A stretch of 64,000 bases of DNA from RYN-230 sp963813975 (GCA_963813975.1 CAWFAP010000006.1:992001-1056000); one strand, 5' to 3'; counted from the first letter of the stretch, positions 33,616 through 42,474 are shown. Numbers and translations are program-made. The notes: a model not told the origin generated them from the letters alone.

Positions 33616-34494
33616 TCACACCTGCCGGGTGGCAGCCGGGGAGAACAGTCCGGACGGGCGGACCATGAGGACCACGGCCAGCGCGGCCAGCCCGAACAGG
33701 GGCACCAGGTCCGAGCCCAGGTAGCCGCCGACATAACTGAGCGCGATCCCGAGGATGAGGCCACCGGCGACCGCGCCGGCCGGGCTGTCCAGGCCGCCGA
33801 TGACCGCGGCGGTGAACCCGAGCACGAAGATGGAGTCCATGCTGTTCGGGTAGAGGAAGGTGGACGGCGAGACCAGTACCCCGGCCAGCGCGCCGATCAG
33901 GCCGGCGAGCGCCCAGCCCAGGGTCAGCATGCGGCCCACCCGCACTCCGAGCAGCCGGGCCACCGGCGGGCTGAAGGCCGCCGCGCGCAGCTGCAGCCCG
34001 GCCGAGGTGTACCGGAATCCGGCCGCCAGCAGCAGCGCCGCGGCCAGCACCGCGACCGCCACGAACACGTCGTTGGCCGAGATGCCGAGCGCCGTCGACC
34101 CGATGTGCAGGCCGTTGATCGAGAACGCCGCGGGGAAGGACCGGAACTGGCCGCCGTAGATGATGCCCGCGAGCCCCTCCAGGAAGACGAGCAGCCCGAT
34201 CGTGATGATGATCGCGTTGAGCGGCGGCTTGTTCTCGGCCGGCCGGACCACCAGCCGCTCGATCAGCCCGCCGAGCACCAGCCCGGCCGCCAGCGCCACG
34301 GTGAAGCCGGCCCAATACGACCCGGTGTGGTTGATGACGAGCAGCGCGATGTAGGTGGTGAACATCGCCATGCCGCCCTGGGCGTAGTTGAGGATCCGGG
34401 TCGCCCGCCAGATCAGCACCAGGGACAGGGCGATCGCGGCGTAGATCATGCCGACGCTGATCCCGCCGAGCGTGAGCTCGCCAAACTGTGCCAT
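33616..34494 (-). CDS. livH: Liv-type ABC transporter permease (LivH-like)
   Basis: The 292-residue permease starts MAQFGELTLGGISVGMIYAAIALSLVLIWRATRILNYAQGGMAMF, a classic LivH opening. A glycine-rich LGGLIERLVVRP follows, then the C-terminal AAVIGGLDSPAGAVAGGLILGIAL. About eight helices. AGGAGG six bases before the ATG supports the start. It pairs with LivM to form the membrane channel. Confidence 0.92.
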   Translation of the reverse strand: MAQFGELTLGGISVGMIYAAIALSLVLIWRATRILNYAQGGMAMFTTYIALLVINHTGSYWAGFTVALAAGLVLGGLIERLVVRPAENKPPLNAIIITIGLLVFLEGLAGIIYGGQFRSFPAAFSINGLHIGSTALGISANDVFVAVAVLAAALLLAAGFRYTSAGLQLRAAAFSPPVARLLGVRVGRMLTLGWALAGLIGALAGVLVSPSTFLYPNSMDSIFVLGFTAAVIGGLDSPAGAVAGGLILGIALSYVGGYLGSDLVPLFGLAALAVVLMVRPSGLFSPAATRQV

Positions 34495-34504
34495 CGGCCG
34501 CCTC

Positions 34505-35224
34505 CTAGAAGCCCAGGTAGTGCTTGCGGAGCCCGACGTCGGACGCGAGCGTCGCGGCATCCGCCGCCGCGACGACCTGGCCGAGGTTGAGCACGATCCC
34601 CTGGTCGGCGATGCTCAGCGCGCCGCGCGCGTTCTGCTCGACCAGCAGCACCGTGATGCCCGTCTCGCGCAGTCCCGCGGCCAGCTCCATGACCTGGGAG
34701 ACGATCTTCGGGGCCAGTCCGAGCGACGGCTCATCCAGCAGCAGCACCCTCGGCCCGGCCATCAGGGCCCGCGCGATGACGAGCATCTGGCGCTCGCCGC
34801 CGGACAGCGTGCCAGCCGCCCGGTTCCGGGCCACGGCGAGGACCGGGAACCGCTGGTAGGCCTCGGCCAGCGCGCTGGCCCGGGTGCCCCGCCCGCGCCG
34901 CCAGAGCGCGCCGAGCCGCAGGTTCTCCTGCACGGTGAGCTCCGCGATGACGCCCTGGCCCTCGGGCACGTGCGCCACCCCGGCCCGGGCCATGTCCTCG
35001 GGGCTGCGGCCGGTCACGTCCTGGCCGCCGACCAGCACCCGCCCCCCGCGGGCCCGGATCACCCCGCTGATCGTGCGCAGCAGCGTCGTCTTGCCGGCCC
35101 CGTTCGCCCCGAGCACCGCGGTGATCGTGGCCGGCCGGGCGGTGACCGACACGCTCTGCAGGGCGAGCACGCCGCCGTAGCCGGCCGCCACCTCCTCGAC
35201 CGCCAGCGCGGCCGGCTCACTCAC
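34505..35224 (-). CDS. livF: Liv-type ABC transporter ATP-binding protein (LivF-like)
   Basis: The 239-residue ATPase has Walker A GANGAGKTT, the LivF-typical GRSPEDMARAGVAHVPEGQGVIAELTVQENL, signature LSGGERQ and Walker B VLLLDEPSLGLAP. The H-loop position is degenerate: VLLVEQNARGAL is the usual LivF form. It energises the LivH/LivM channel with LivG. It overlaps the LivG gene by 8 bases. Confidence 0.93.
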   Translation of the reverse strand: MSEPAALAVEEVAAGYGGVLALQSVSVTARPATITAVLGANGAGKTTLLRTISGVIRARGGRVLVGGQDVTGRSPEDMARAGVAHVPEGQGVIAELTVQENLRLGALWRRGRGTRASALAEAYQRFPVLAVARNRAAGTLSGGERQMLVIARALMAGPRVLLLDEPSLGLAPKIVSQVMELAAGLRETGITVLLVEQNARGALSIADQGIVLNLGQVVAAADAATLASDVGLRKHYLGF

Positions 35225-36080
35225 TGGAATCCTCCACCCCGAGATACGCGGTGGTGACCGCCGGGTTGGCCTGCACCTCGCCCGGCGTGCCCCGGGCGAT
35301 CACGCGGCCGAAGTCGAGCACGACCACCGTGTCGCACACCGCCATCACCAGGTCCATCCGGTGCTCGACCAGCACGACCGACGTCTCCGCGGCCAGGCTG
35401 GAGATCAGCTCCCCGAGCCCGCCGAGCTCGGTCTCGGACAGCCCGCCGGCTGGCTCGTCGAGGAGCAGCAGGCGCGGCTGGCCGGCCAGCGCCCGGGCCA
35501 GCGCCACCCGTTTGCGCAGGCCGTAGGCCAGCTGTTCGGGCATGGCATCGGCCAGGTCGGCCGCGCCGACCCGGTCCAGCGCGTCCCGCGCCCGGGCCCG
35601 GAGCCTGCGCTCGTCCCGGTCACTGGCGGGCAGCCCGCCGAGCGCGGACCAGAACCCGGCGCGGGCCTGCGGCTGCGCGCCGACCATGACGTTTTCGAGT
35701 ACGGACAGCCGGCGGAACAGGCCCACACCCTGGAGCGTCCTGGCGATGCCCAGCGCGGCCAGCTGGTGCGGGCGGAGCCGGCCCAGCTCGGTGCTGCCGA
35801 ACCTCAGCCGGCCCTGACCGGGCCGGACGAACCCGCACAGCACGTTCAGCAGCGTGGTCTTCCCGGCCCCGTTGGGGCCGATGACCCCGGTGACCTGGCG
35901 GCCGGGGGCGGTGAAGGAGACGTCGTCCAGCGCGGTAAGGCCCCCGAAGCGCACGCTCACCCCGGCCACGTCCAGCAGGCGTCCGGGGTCCGCGTCCACC
36001 CCGGGGAGGGCCGTCCCGGGGCTGGCCCCGGCCTCGTCTGCCGCCGCCGGGCGAGGCGCCGCAGATGAATCATCATTCAC
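35217..36080 (-). CDS. livG: Liv-type ABC transporter ATP-binding protein (LivG-like)
   Basis: The ATPase has Walker A GPNGAGKTT, GIARTLQGVGLFRRLSVLENVMVG, signature region AYGLRKRVALARALA (degenerate LSGG, as in many LivG proteins), Walker B LLLLDEPAGGL and VVLVEHRMD. The open frame begins at a GTG at 36134, but the first 18 codons consist of operator-like sequence repeated at 36080. I therefore prefer the GTG at 36080 (AGGA nine bases upstream, 287 residues). First gene of the Liv operon. Confidence 0.88.
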   Translation of the reverse strand: MNDDSSAAPRPAAADEAGASPGTALPGVDADPGRLLDVAGVSVRFGGLTALDDVSFTAPGRQVTGVIGPNGAGKTTLLNVLCGFVRPGQGRLRFGSTELGRLRPHQLAALGIARTLQGVGLFRRLSVLENVMVGAQPQARAGFWSALGGLPASDRDERRLRARARDALDRVGAADLADAMPEQLAYGLRKRVALARALAGQPRLLLLDEPAGGLSETELGGLGELISSLAAETSVVLVEHRMDLVMAVCDTVVVLDFGRVIARGTPGEVQANPAVTTAYLGVEDSSE

Positions 36081-36133
36081 CGAGAAGATCCTGCTCAGAT
36101 AGGCAACACTGGCATCTGATGAATCGTGATTCA
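36066..36133 (-). promoter_or_regulatory. Twin palindromes at the head of the Liv operon
   Basis: TGAATCGTGATTCA at 36120-36133 is a perfect inverted repeat. A second near-copy, TGAATCATCATTCA, lies at 36066-36079. The two lie in a 17-base direct repeat 54 bases apart, with a TATCTG box between them. This is the pattern of a TetR-type dimer site duplicated around a promoter, and the operon's last gene is a TetR regulator. Confidence 0.6.
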
Positions 36134-36134
36134 C

Positions 36135-36407
36135 TGATTGAAGGTCACTCCGGGGGATGCCGGCAAGACCTGGAATGGCACTTGACGCCCATTCGTGACC
36201 TAACCGAGATCCAGGACGTTACGGCCCGCCGCTGATCCTGGCCGGACCACGGCCAGGACCTGGGCCGGACCTGGCCGCCGGCGGCTGGATCCTGGCTGGC
36301 CGGCCGTCGCATCCCGCGCTGAGCTGGGATATCTGTAAGCAAACCTGCATGGTCTTTACCGCGAATATTGCTGGGCCATACCGGCCAGGTACTCGCATAC
36401 TGGGCAG
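36135..36407. other. Spacer between divergent Liv operon and DUF6308 gene
   Basis: About 270 bases with no gene. CATACT stands six bases before the ATG at 36408, suggesting a leaderless promoter for the DUF6308 gene. No further repeats seen. Confidence 0.4.
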
Positions 36408-37064
36408 ATGAGTTCCTTAAGGGGAGGGGACGCCATCCGGCGTGCGGCCGGGCGGCTCAGGGAGACCTTGACCGTGCCTGGCCTGAGCCAGGCGATGGCG
36501 GCGTATTTCGATCCGGCCGAGGGCTTCGCGGGCATGAGCTTCTGCACCCTCGGCCAGAACCCGCCGGGCGCGGTCACCGCCGACGATCTGCTGGCCGTCT
36601 CGCTGCTGGACATCGCCTGGCGGCCGGAGGCCGTCCGGCAGCTGCTCGGCATTGAGGCTGGGCGGGTCTCCGCCATGCTCAGCACGATCCCGGCCGATGC
36701 CGATCTGTGGGCGGTCTCCGACGCGGAGGTCGACACGGTGGACCCGCTCTGGGACGCCTTACTGGAAATGCCGGGCGTCGGCACCGCCACCGCGTCGAAA
36801 CTGCTAGCCCGTAAGCGGCCGCGGCTCTGCCCGGCCACGGACAAGGTGGTGATCCGCGCGGCCGGCCTGCCCGGGCAGACCTGGGAGGTGCTGCGCTGCC
36901 TGCTCCAGGACCCGCGGGCGCGGGCCGAGCTGGAGGCGATGCGGCCGCCGGAGGCGGCCGGGGCCAGCGTGCTGCGCCTGCTGGACGTAGCCATCTGGAT
37001 CACGCACAGCCCGGCCCGGGAGGCGCAGCGGGCCCGGCTGGCCGGCCGTGACCGCGCGGCCTGA
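36408..37064 (+). CDS. DUF6308-like protein
   Basis: The 218-residue protein contains YFDPAEGFAGMSFCTLGQNPPGAVTADDLLAVSLLDI, then a helix-hairpin-helix-like stretch LLEMPGVGTATASKLLARKRPRLCPATDKVV. These fit the actinobacterial family annotated as DUF6308. The hairpin-helix hints at DNA binding, but the function is unknown. It is compact and without membrane segments or a signal peptide. The antisense frame over the whole gene is a shadow. Confidence 0.75.
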   Translation: MSSLRGGDAIRRAAGRLRETLTVPGLSQAMAAYFDPAEGFAGMSFCTLGQNPPGAVTADDLLAVSLLDIAWRPEAVRQLLGIEAGRVSAMLSTIPADADLWAVSDAEVDTVDPLWDALLEMPGVGTATASKLLARKRPRLCPATDKVVIRAAGLPGQTWEVLRCLLQDPRARAELEAMRPPEAAGASVLRLLDVAIWITHSPAREAQRARLAGRDRAA

Positions 37065-37151
37065 GCCGGTTTGTCCTGAGCCTGGGCCCGTGCCGCCCGG
37101 GCCCGGGCCGGGCCGCCTCAGCCTGAGCCGTGTTGGCCGGGCCCGGGACGG

Positions 37152-38141
37152 TCAGCCGCCGTAGACCAGGACCAGCTTGTCCATGACCGCGTCCAGCCTC
37201 GGGTCGACCTGCTGCCGGTCGGGATCGGCGTCGTACCAGTCCACGATCTCGCGGGCGCCCTGCTCGAACGGTATGACCGCCCGGTAGCCGGGGACCACGC
37301 TGCGCAGCTTCGAGTTGTCGAAGACCAGTGAGTGCGCCTTGTCGCCGAGCAGGCTCGCGCCCCACTGCGGGTCAGCGCCGGCGATCGCGGCCGACGGCAC
37401 GTGCACGATGTCGGCCGGGGCGCCGGCCGCGGCCGCCAGGGCCCTGGTGATCTGATCCCAGGTCAGCACGTCGTCGGAGGTGATGTGGAACGAGTCACCG
37501 ACGGTGCGGGGGTGGCCGAGCAGGGGCACGAAACCCTGGGCGAAATCCCGGTGGTGAGTCAGCGTCCACAGCGACGTGCCGTCGCCGTGCACGATGACCG
37601 GCTTGCCCTGGCGCATCCGGCCCAGCGAAGTCCAGCCCCCGTCCAGCGGCACCATGGTCGCGTCGTAGGTGTGCGACGGGCGCACGATCGTGGCCGGGAA
37701 GCCTTCCTCCCGGTACGCCCGGACCAGCAGGTCCTCACAGGCGATCTTGTCCCGGGAGTACGCCCAGAACGGATTGCGCAGCGGTGTGGACTCCACGACC
37801 GGCAGCCGGGCGGGCGGCGTCTGGTACGCCGACGCGGAGCTGATGAACACGTACTGCCCGGCCCGGCCGCGGAACGTGTCGATGTCGGCCTGCACGTGCT
37901 CGGGGCGGAACGCGATCCAGTCCACGACCGCGTCGAACTCGCGGTGCCCCACCAGCTCGCGCACCTGGCCCGGGTCCCGGGCGTCGCCGTGCAGCACCCG
38001 CGCCGCGGCGGGCAGCGGGCGGGCCCTCGTCTGCCCCCGGGTGATGACGGACAGGTCGATGCCGCGGTCCACCGCCAGCCGGGCGCACGCCGAGCTGATC
38101 ACACCAGTGCCGCCGAGGAAAAGGACCCTGAGACTGCTCAC
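37152..38141 (-). CDS. NAD-dependent epimerase/dehydratase (extended SDR)
   Basis: From the GTG at 38141 the 329-residue protein starts VSSLRVLFLGGTGVISSACARLAVDRG, a G-x-x-G-x-x-S variant of the extended-SDR NAD site. It continues with VDWIAFRPEHV, FISSASAYQ and YSRDKIACEDL, which supply the serine and the Y-x-x-x-K pair. The C-terminal half (FHITSDDVLTWDQI, FEQGAREIVDWYDADPDRQ) is the substrate domain. Nucleotide-sugar or isoflavone-reductase-like chemistry is possible. TAGGCT seven bases upstream suggests a leaderless message. A GTG at 38210 would add 23 residues of non-family sequence. Confidence 0.85.
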   Translation of the reverse strand: MSSLRVLFLGGTGVISSACARLAVDRGIDLSVITRGQTRARPLPAAARVLHGDARDPGQVRELVGHREFDAVVDWIAFRPEHVQADIDTFRGRAGQYVFISSASAYQTPPARLPVVESTPLRNPFWAYSRDKIACEDLLVRAYREEGFPATIVRPSHTYDATMVPLDGGWTSLGRMRQGKPVIVHGDGTSLWTLTHHRDFAQGFVPLLGHPRTVGDSFHITSDDVLTWDQITRALAAAAGAPADIVHVPSAAIAGADPQWGASLLGDKAHSLVFDNSKLRSVVPGYRAVIPFEQGAREIVDWYDADPDRQQVDPRLDAVMDKLVLVYGG

Positions 38142-38224
38142 CTGCGCCAGCCTAGCCGGAGCCCGGCCGGGCAGTTTGAGAGCGGAAAATTGCGTGAGCG
38201 GGACGGTCACGGGCGCGGCCCGCG

Positions 38225-39616
38225 TCAGCCCAGCAGCGGGCCGCCGGACCGGGGCGGGCCGCCCGCGGTGACCGGGTCGGGCTCGGGCCCCCCCGGCTGC
38301 GGCCCCCCGCCGTGCGAGCGGGCGCCGGAGCGGCGCCAGGAAACCTCGAAGAGCGCGCCGCCGAGCGGTGACTCACCGATCCGCCAGTGCCCGCCGGTCG
38401 ATCGCACGATCGAGTCAGCGATGGCCAGCCCCAGCCCGGCCCCGCCGCCCAACTCCGTGGCCCGGTGGAACCGGTCGAACAGCCGGTGCCGCTCCGCGGC
38501 CGGGATGCCCGGGCCGCTGTCTTCCACGGCCAGGCTGACCCGGTTGCCGCGAACGGTCACGCCCAGCCGCACGCTCCCGCCGGGCCCGGCGTACCGGCAG
38601 GCGTTGTCCACCAGGACCCCGGTGAGCCGGTCGATCCATTCCGGCGGCGCGCTGATCCAGGCGGCCTGCGCCGCGGGCGCGGTCACCGAGATGTCCAGCG
38701 ACTGCGCGTGCGCGACCGCCTGGAAGCGGTCGGCGCACTGCCCGGCGATGGTGCACAGGTCGAGCGGTTCGGCGCCCGGCGGCGGCGGTTCCGAGTCGAA
38801 CCGGGCCAGCCACAGCAGGTCCTCGACGATCCGCCGCAGGCGCTGGCTCTCACCCTCGATGCGCAGCAGCGCCGCCTGGTAGTCGGCCGGGGCCCGCGGG
38901 GCGCTCAGCGCGATGCCGATCTCCGCGCTGATCACGCTCAGCGGGGTGCGCAGCTCGTGCGAGGCGTCCGCGGTGAACTCCAGCTGGCGGCGCCGGGACT
39001 GCTCCACCGGGGAGAGGGCCCGCAGGCCGATGATCAGCGACCCGGCGAACATGGCCAGCAGCAGCACCGGGCCGACCAGCGCCTCGCCGCCGCGGAGCAC
39101 GTTCATGGTGTGCTGCTGCTCGGCCAGGCTCTGCCCGGCCACCAGCCAGGTGCCGTCGTGGCGGGCCTGGTCCAGCCGGAAGGTGCTCGGGCCCAGGGGG
39201 ACCGTGACCGGGCCGCCGCCCGCCGGGACCCGGCCCGCGGGCAGCGCCGGTGCGCCCGCGGTCAGCGCGATCGCGGTCTGGCCGGGCCGGGCCTGCCACA
39301 GGAACACGGGTGCCTCGTCGACGTCGTCATCGTCGTCGTGCGCTGGGCGGGCCGCCCCCGCCTGGCCGGTCCCTGCCTGGTCACCGTGCGCGCGGCCGGT
39401 GCGGGCTCCTGGCCGGGCATCCGCGGCGGTGACCAGGTGCTGGCGCAGCCGGGCGTCCACCGAGGCCACCAGCCGCGCCGAGACCGCCCGGTCCAGGATG
39501 ATCACGCATCCGGCGTACACCACGCCGACGAGCAGGGTCGCGGCCAGGGCGACCCGGGCCGCGTGCCCGAACTGGGGGGGCAGCGGCACCCGGGGCCGGG
39601 GAAGACGCCAGCTCAC
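38225..39616 (-). CDS. Membrane sensor histidine kinase
   Basis: The 463-residue kinase has two membrane helices (about 18-40 and 165-185) flanking an extracytoplasmic domain with an acidic DDDDDVDEAP run. HisKA follows with the histidine in ADASHELRTPLSV, then a HATPase domain with NACRYA (N box), EDSGPGIP (G1) and GGGAGLGLAI (G2). The acidic loop could bind cations or a cationic ligand. The GTG start overlaps the response regulator stop (GTGA). It forms a two-component pair with the OmpR-type regulator at the 3' end of the arabinan-precursor operon. Confidence 0.9.
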   Translation of the reverse strand: MSWRLPRPRVPLPPQFGHAARVALAATLLVGVVYAGCVIILDRAVSARLVASVDARLRQHLVTAADARPGARTGRAHGDQAGTGQAGAARPAHDDDDDVDEAPVFLWQARPGQTAIALTAGAPALPAGRVPAGGGPVTVPLGPSTFRLDQARHDGTWLVAGQSLAEQQHTMNVLRGGEALVGPVLLLAMFAGSLIIGLRALSPVEQSRRRQLEFTADASHELRTPLSVISAEIGIALSAPRAPADYQAALLRIEGESQRLRRIVEDLLWLARFDSEPPPPGAEPLDLCTIAGQCADRFQAVAHAQSLDISVTAPAAQAAWISAPPEWIDRLTGVLVDNACRYAGPGGSVRLGVTVRGNRVSLAVEDSGPGIPAAERHRLFDRFHRATELGGGAGLGLAIADSIVRSTGGHWRIGESPLGGALFEVSWRRSGARSHGGGPQPGGPEPDPVTAGGPPRSGGPLLG

Positions 39617-40281
39617 TGGCCCAGTATCCGGTATCCGACGGCGCGCACCGACTCGATGCGGACCTGGCCGCTTGCGAGCTTGGACCGCAGCCTGGCCATG
39701 TGCACGTCGATCGTGTTGGAGCCCAGGGCATCCGCGTCGTTCTCCCAGACGTTCTGCGCGATCGACCGCCGGTCCACCACGGCGGGGGAGCGGCGCATGA
39801 GCATCTCCAGGATGCTGCGCTCCGTCGCGGTCAGCGCGGGGCGCTGCGTGCCGATCCGCACTTCCTGGGTCGCCGGGTCGTAGACCACGTCCCCGACCAC
39901 GAGCTGGGGTGGCTGCGCGGCCCGGGGCCGGCGCTGCAGGGCCCGCAGCCGGGCCAGCAACTCGGCGAAGTCGAAGGGCTTGACCAGGTAGTCGTCGGCC
40001 CCCTGGTCCAGGCCGGTGACCCGGTCCCGGGGGGTGTCCCGGGCGGTCAGCATCAGGACCGGGTTGGACCGGCCGTCCCGGCGCATCCACTGCAGCACCT
40101 CGAGGCCGGAGACCCCGGGCATCCGCCAGTCGAGCACCACCACCTCGTAGTCGTATCCGCGCAGGTACTCAATGGCGCCCTGGCCGTCGGGCACCGCGTC
40201 GACGGTGTAGCCGCTCTCGCGCAGCCCGCGGCTCAGCGCCTCACGCAGGCCACGGTCGTCCTCGGCCACCAGTACGCGCAT
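39613..40281 (-). CDS. OmpR-family response regulator
   Basis: The 222-residue regulator has a receiver with E-D-D at 7-9, D51 in VVVLDWRMPG, T in MLTARD and K in LVKPFD. A winged-helix effector follows (ALTATERSILEMLMRRSPAVVDRRSIAQNVWEND to IDVHMARLRSKL). It should act as a DNA-binding output of the adjacent kinase. It begins 15 bases after the DprE2 stop, so it is probably transcribed with the DprE genes; which genes it controls is unknown. Confidence 0.92.
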   Translation of the reverse strand: MRVLVAEDDRGLREALSRGLRESGYTVDAVPDGQGAIEYLRGYDYEVVVLDWRMPGVSGLEVLQWMRRDGRSNPVLMLTARDTPRDRVTGLDQGADDYLVKPFDFAELLARLRALQRRPRAAQPPQLVVGDVVYDPATQEVRIGTQRPALTATERSILEMLMRRSPAVVDRRSIAQNVWENDADALGSNTIDVHMARLRSKLASGQVRIESVRAVGYRILGQ

Positions 40282-40296
40282 CGGGGGAGACCTGCC

Positions 40297-41059
40297 TCAG
40301 CGGGGCAGCCGGCGCCAGAGCGGCCGGGGCAGCAGCCGGAAGGCGGCCGCCAGCGGGGCCAGCGTGGCCGGGACCCAGAGCAGGCCGCCGGGGGACGTCC
40401 CGGCGGAGCCGGGCCGCCACGGCGGCGCCCACCGCGGCGGGAGTGGTGGCCATCGGCGCTGGTGCCATCCCCGCCGTCATCCGGCCGATCACGAAGCCCG
40501 GCCGGACCAGCAGCACGTTCACGCCGGTGCCGTGCAGTGAGTCGGCCAGGCCGCGGCCGAAGGCGTCCAGGCCGGACTTGGCCGCCCCGTAGACGAAGTT
40601 GGCTTTGCGCGGCCGGATCGCGGCGATCGAGGACAGCACGACGATGGTGCCGTGTCCCTGGATGCGCATCCGCCCGGCCGCCGCCAGCAGCGTGCTGACG
40701 TGGCCGGTGAAGTTGGTCTCGACCAGCACCCCGGCGCCGACCGGGTCACGGTCCAGGATCTGCTGTCCGGCCAGGATGCCCGCCGCAGAGATGACCAGGT
40801 CCACGTCGCCACCGGCGAAGGCCTCGTCGATGAGCGCCTGGTGGGTGTCCAGCGCGGTGGCGTTGAACGGCAGCGTGCGCACAGCGGCGCCGAGTTCCTT
40901 GCCGGCTGCCGCCATCCGCTGCTCGTCCCGGCCCGCCAGCAGCACCTCGGTGTCCGGGGAGAGGCCGAGCGCGGCCAGGATCTCCAGGCCAATCTCACTG
41001 GTCCCGCCGAGCAGCAGCACCCTGGACGGGCCGCCCGCCGCGCCGCGCTTATCCGGCAT
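40297..41059 (-). pseudogene. dprE2: DprE2-like decaprenylphospho-2-keto-arabinose reductase gene with a single-base insertion near the 3' end
   Basis: The SDR protein starts MPDKRG, with RVLLLGGTSEIG as NAD site, VISAAGIL, VVLSSIAAIRPRKANFVYGAAKSG (S and Y-x-x-x-K) and VRPGFVIGRMTAGM, all DprE2-like. After VAARLRRDVP the frame drifts into low complexity. One frame over, the expected C-terminus LLWVPATLAPLAAAFRLLP followed by RPLWRRLPR and TGA is present. The total of 763 bases is one more than a multiple of three, and a C5 run near 40385-40400 is the probable site. The product reduces the keto intermediate to decaprenyl-phosphoryl-arabinose. Catalytic residues precede the shift, so activity may survive. 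Confidence 0.85.
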
Positions 41060-42474
41060 GCCGCCTCCCGCTCGGATGTCCCGCTCGATGTCGTGGTTGA
41101 TGTCGTGGTTGATGTCATGCCGGGCTGCCGCAGGCCCAGCCGCCGCCCCAGATCGGAGCGGAATACCCCGGCCGGGTCGAGCCGCGACGCCGCGGCCCGC
41201 CACTGCGCCAGCCGGGGATACATCGCGGCGCAGGCGCGGCCGCCCAGCCTGCTGTCCCCGGCCAGGTATACCCGACCGCCCGCTGCGACGACCCGCAGAT
41301 CGAGGTCGTCCAGCATCGGCCCGACCCGGCGGTTGCCTGCCGGCATGTCGATGGCGACCGACCAGCCGGCCATCGGGAAGGACAGGTAGCCGCCGGTTTC
41401 CGGGCCGAAACGCTTCAGCGTGCCCAGGAACGGGGCGCACCGGTGCTGGTGCGCCGCCTCCAGGATCTGCGCGATGAGGCCGTGCGCGTCGTCGGGCACG
41501 ACGCACTGGTATTGCACGAAGCCGCGCGGGCCCAGCGTGCGGTTCCAGCCGCCGAACGTGTCGAGCCGGTGGAAGAAGGTGGCCAGGTCGGTGATCCCGC
41601 TGTCTTCCTGCGCGGCGCGGAAGTGCAGCCCGTTGAACTCCCGGGCCGACCAGGCGGTGAACGGGCAGACGGGCAGCGGCGGCGCCCGGTGCGCCCGGGC
41701 CGGCCGGTAGGCCAGGCCGCCGGGCTCGGCGGCTGGATCCGGGTCGGCGAGATGGTCGCCGACGGCGAGGACGCCGCGCCCGAGGGACCGGCCGGTGGCG
41801 GTGGGGTCGAGCCGCGCCACGCAGTAGCGGTCCCGGCTCTCGTCCATGGCGGTGAGCAAGCCGTCCAGATCGGCCAGCCGCCGGGTGCTGACCAGCATCT
41901 GAGCGCTGCGGATCGGCTGCAGCCGGATCGTGGCCCCGAGGATGATCCCGGTCAGGCCCATCCCGCCCACGGTGGCCCGGAACCCGTCCGGGTCGCCGTC
42001 CGGGGTCAGCTGGCGGACCTCCCCGGTCCCGTCGAGGACCTCGATCTCCTCGATCCACCGCCCCAGGCTGCCGTCGCGGCGCTGATTCTTGCCGTGCACG
42101 TCGGCGGCCACCGCGCCGCCGACCGTGAGGTGGCTGGTGCCCGGCAGGACCGGCAGCAGCAGGCCTTCGGGCACGATCCGGGTGAGCAGCTCCGTGAAGG
42201 TGGTGGACGCCGAGACCCGGACCGTGGCCGCGTCCAGGTCCAGGTCGATGCGCGGCGTGGTCACTGGGTCCAGCACGATCCCGCCCGCGTTCTGGGCCGC
42301 ATCCCCGTAGCTGCGGCCCGCGCCGCGGGCCAGCACGCCGCCCTCGGGCTGGGCGGCCACCAGGGCCCGGAGCCGCCCGGCCGGCAGCGGGCCGGCCACC
42401 CGGGCGCGGGACGACGTGGTGCGTCCCCAGCCGGTCAGCAGCTGCCCGGCTTCCCGCTGGGCGACGGCGGCCAC
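40519..42474 (-). CDS. dprE1: DprE1-like FAD oxidoreductase, decaprenylphosphoryl-ribose 2'-oxidase; open frame overruns into dprE2
   Basis: The conserved part (about 455 residues from GTG 42474) is DprE1. It has the FAD site ARGAGRSYGDAAQNAGG, LPGTSHLTVGGAVAADVHGKNQRRDGS, GWNRTLGPRGFVQYQ and the C-terminus VYLAGDSRLGGRACAAMYPR through DLGRRLGL. It oxidises decaprenyl-phosphoryl-ribose for arabinan synthesis. Residue 374, aligned to the benzothiazinone-reactive Cys387 of the tuberculosis enzyme (GWNICVDFP), is alanine (GWSVAIDMP). After RRLGL the frame has no stop and continues to 40519 inside dprE2; a TGA lies one frame over at 41115-41117, so an indel may hide the stop. The start overlaps the UbiA stop. 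Confidence 0.85.
   Translation of the reverse strand: MAAVAQREAGQLLTGWGRTTSSRARVAGPLPAGRLRALVAAQPEGGVLARGAGRSYGDAAQNAGGIVLDPVTTPRIDLDLDAATVRVSASTTFTELLTRIVPEGLLLPVLPGTSHLTVGGAVAADVHGKNQRRDGSLGRWIEEIEVLDGTGEVRQLTPDGDPDGFRATVGGMGLTGIILGATIRLQPIRSAQMLVSTRRLADLDGLLTAMDESRDRYCVARLDPTATGRSLGRGVLAVGDHLADPDPAAEPGGLAYRPARAHRAPPLPVCPFTAWSAREFNGLHFRAAQEDSGITDLATFFHRLDTFGGWNRTLGPRGFVQYQCVVPDDAHGLIAQILEAAHQHRCAPFLGTLKRFGPETGGYLSFPMAGWSVAIDMPAGNRRVGPMLDDLDLRVVAAGGRVYLAGDSRLGGRACAAMYPRLAQWRAAASRLDPAGVFRSDLGRRLGLRQPGMTSTTTSTTTSSGTSEREAACRISAARRAARPGCCCSAGPVRLAWRSWPRSASPRTPRCCWRAGTSSGWRQPARNSAPLCARCRSTPPRWTPTRRSSTRPSPVATWTWSSLRRASWPDSRSWTVTRSAPGCWSRPTSPATSARCWRRPGGCASRDTAPSSCCPRSPRSGRAKPTSSTGRPSPAWTPSAAAWPTHCTAPA
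41087..41118. repeat. 12-bp tandem repeat at the dprE1-dprE2 junction
   Basis: GATGTCGTGGTT occurs at 41087-41098 and 41099-41110, followed by a partial copy (GATGTCAT) at 41111-41118; related GATGTC units continue on the other side. The array sits where the DprE1 stop codon is expected and translates in the upstream frame as Thr/Ser repeats. Confidence 0.7.

Noticed and set aside
36081..36134. Upstream GTG start of livG adding 18 residues
   Set aside because: Those codons are made of the duplicated operator and a promoter-like box, and a better ribosome site lies before the GTG at 36080.
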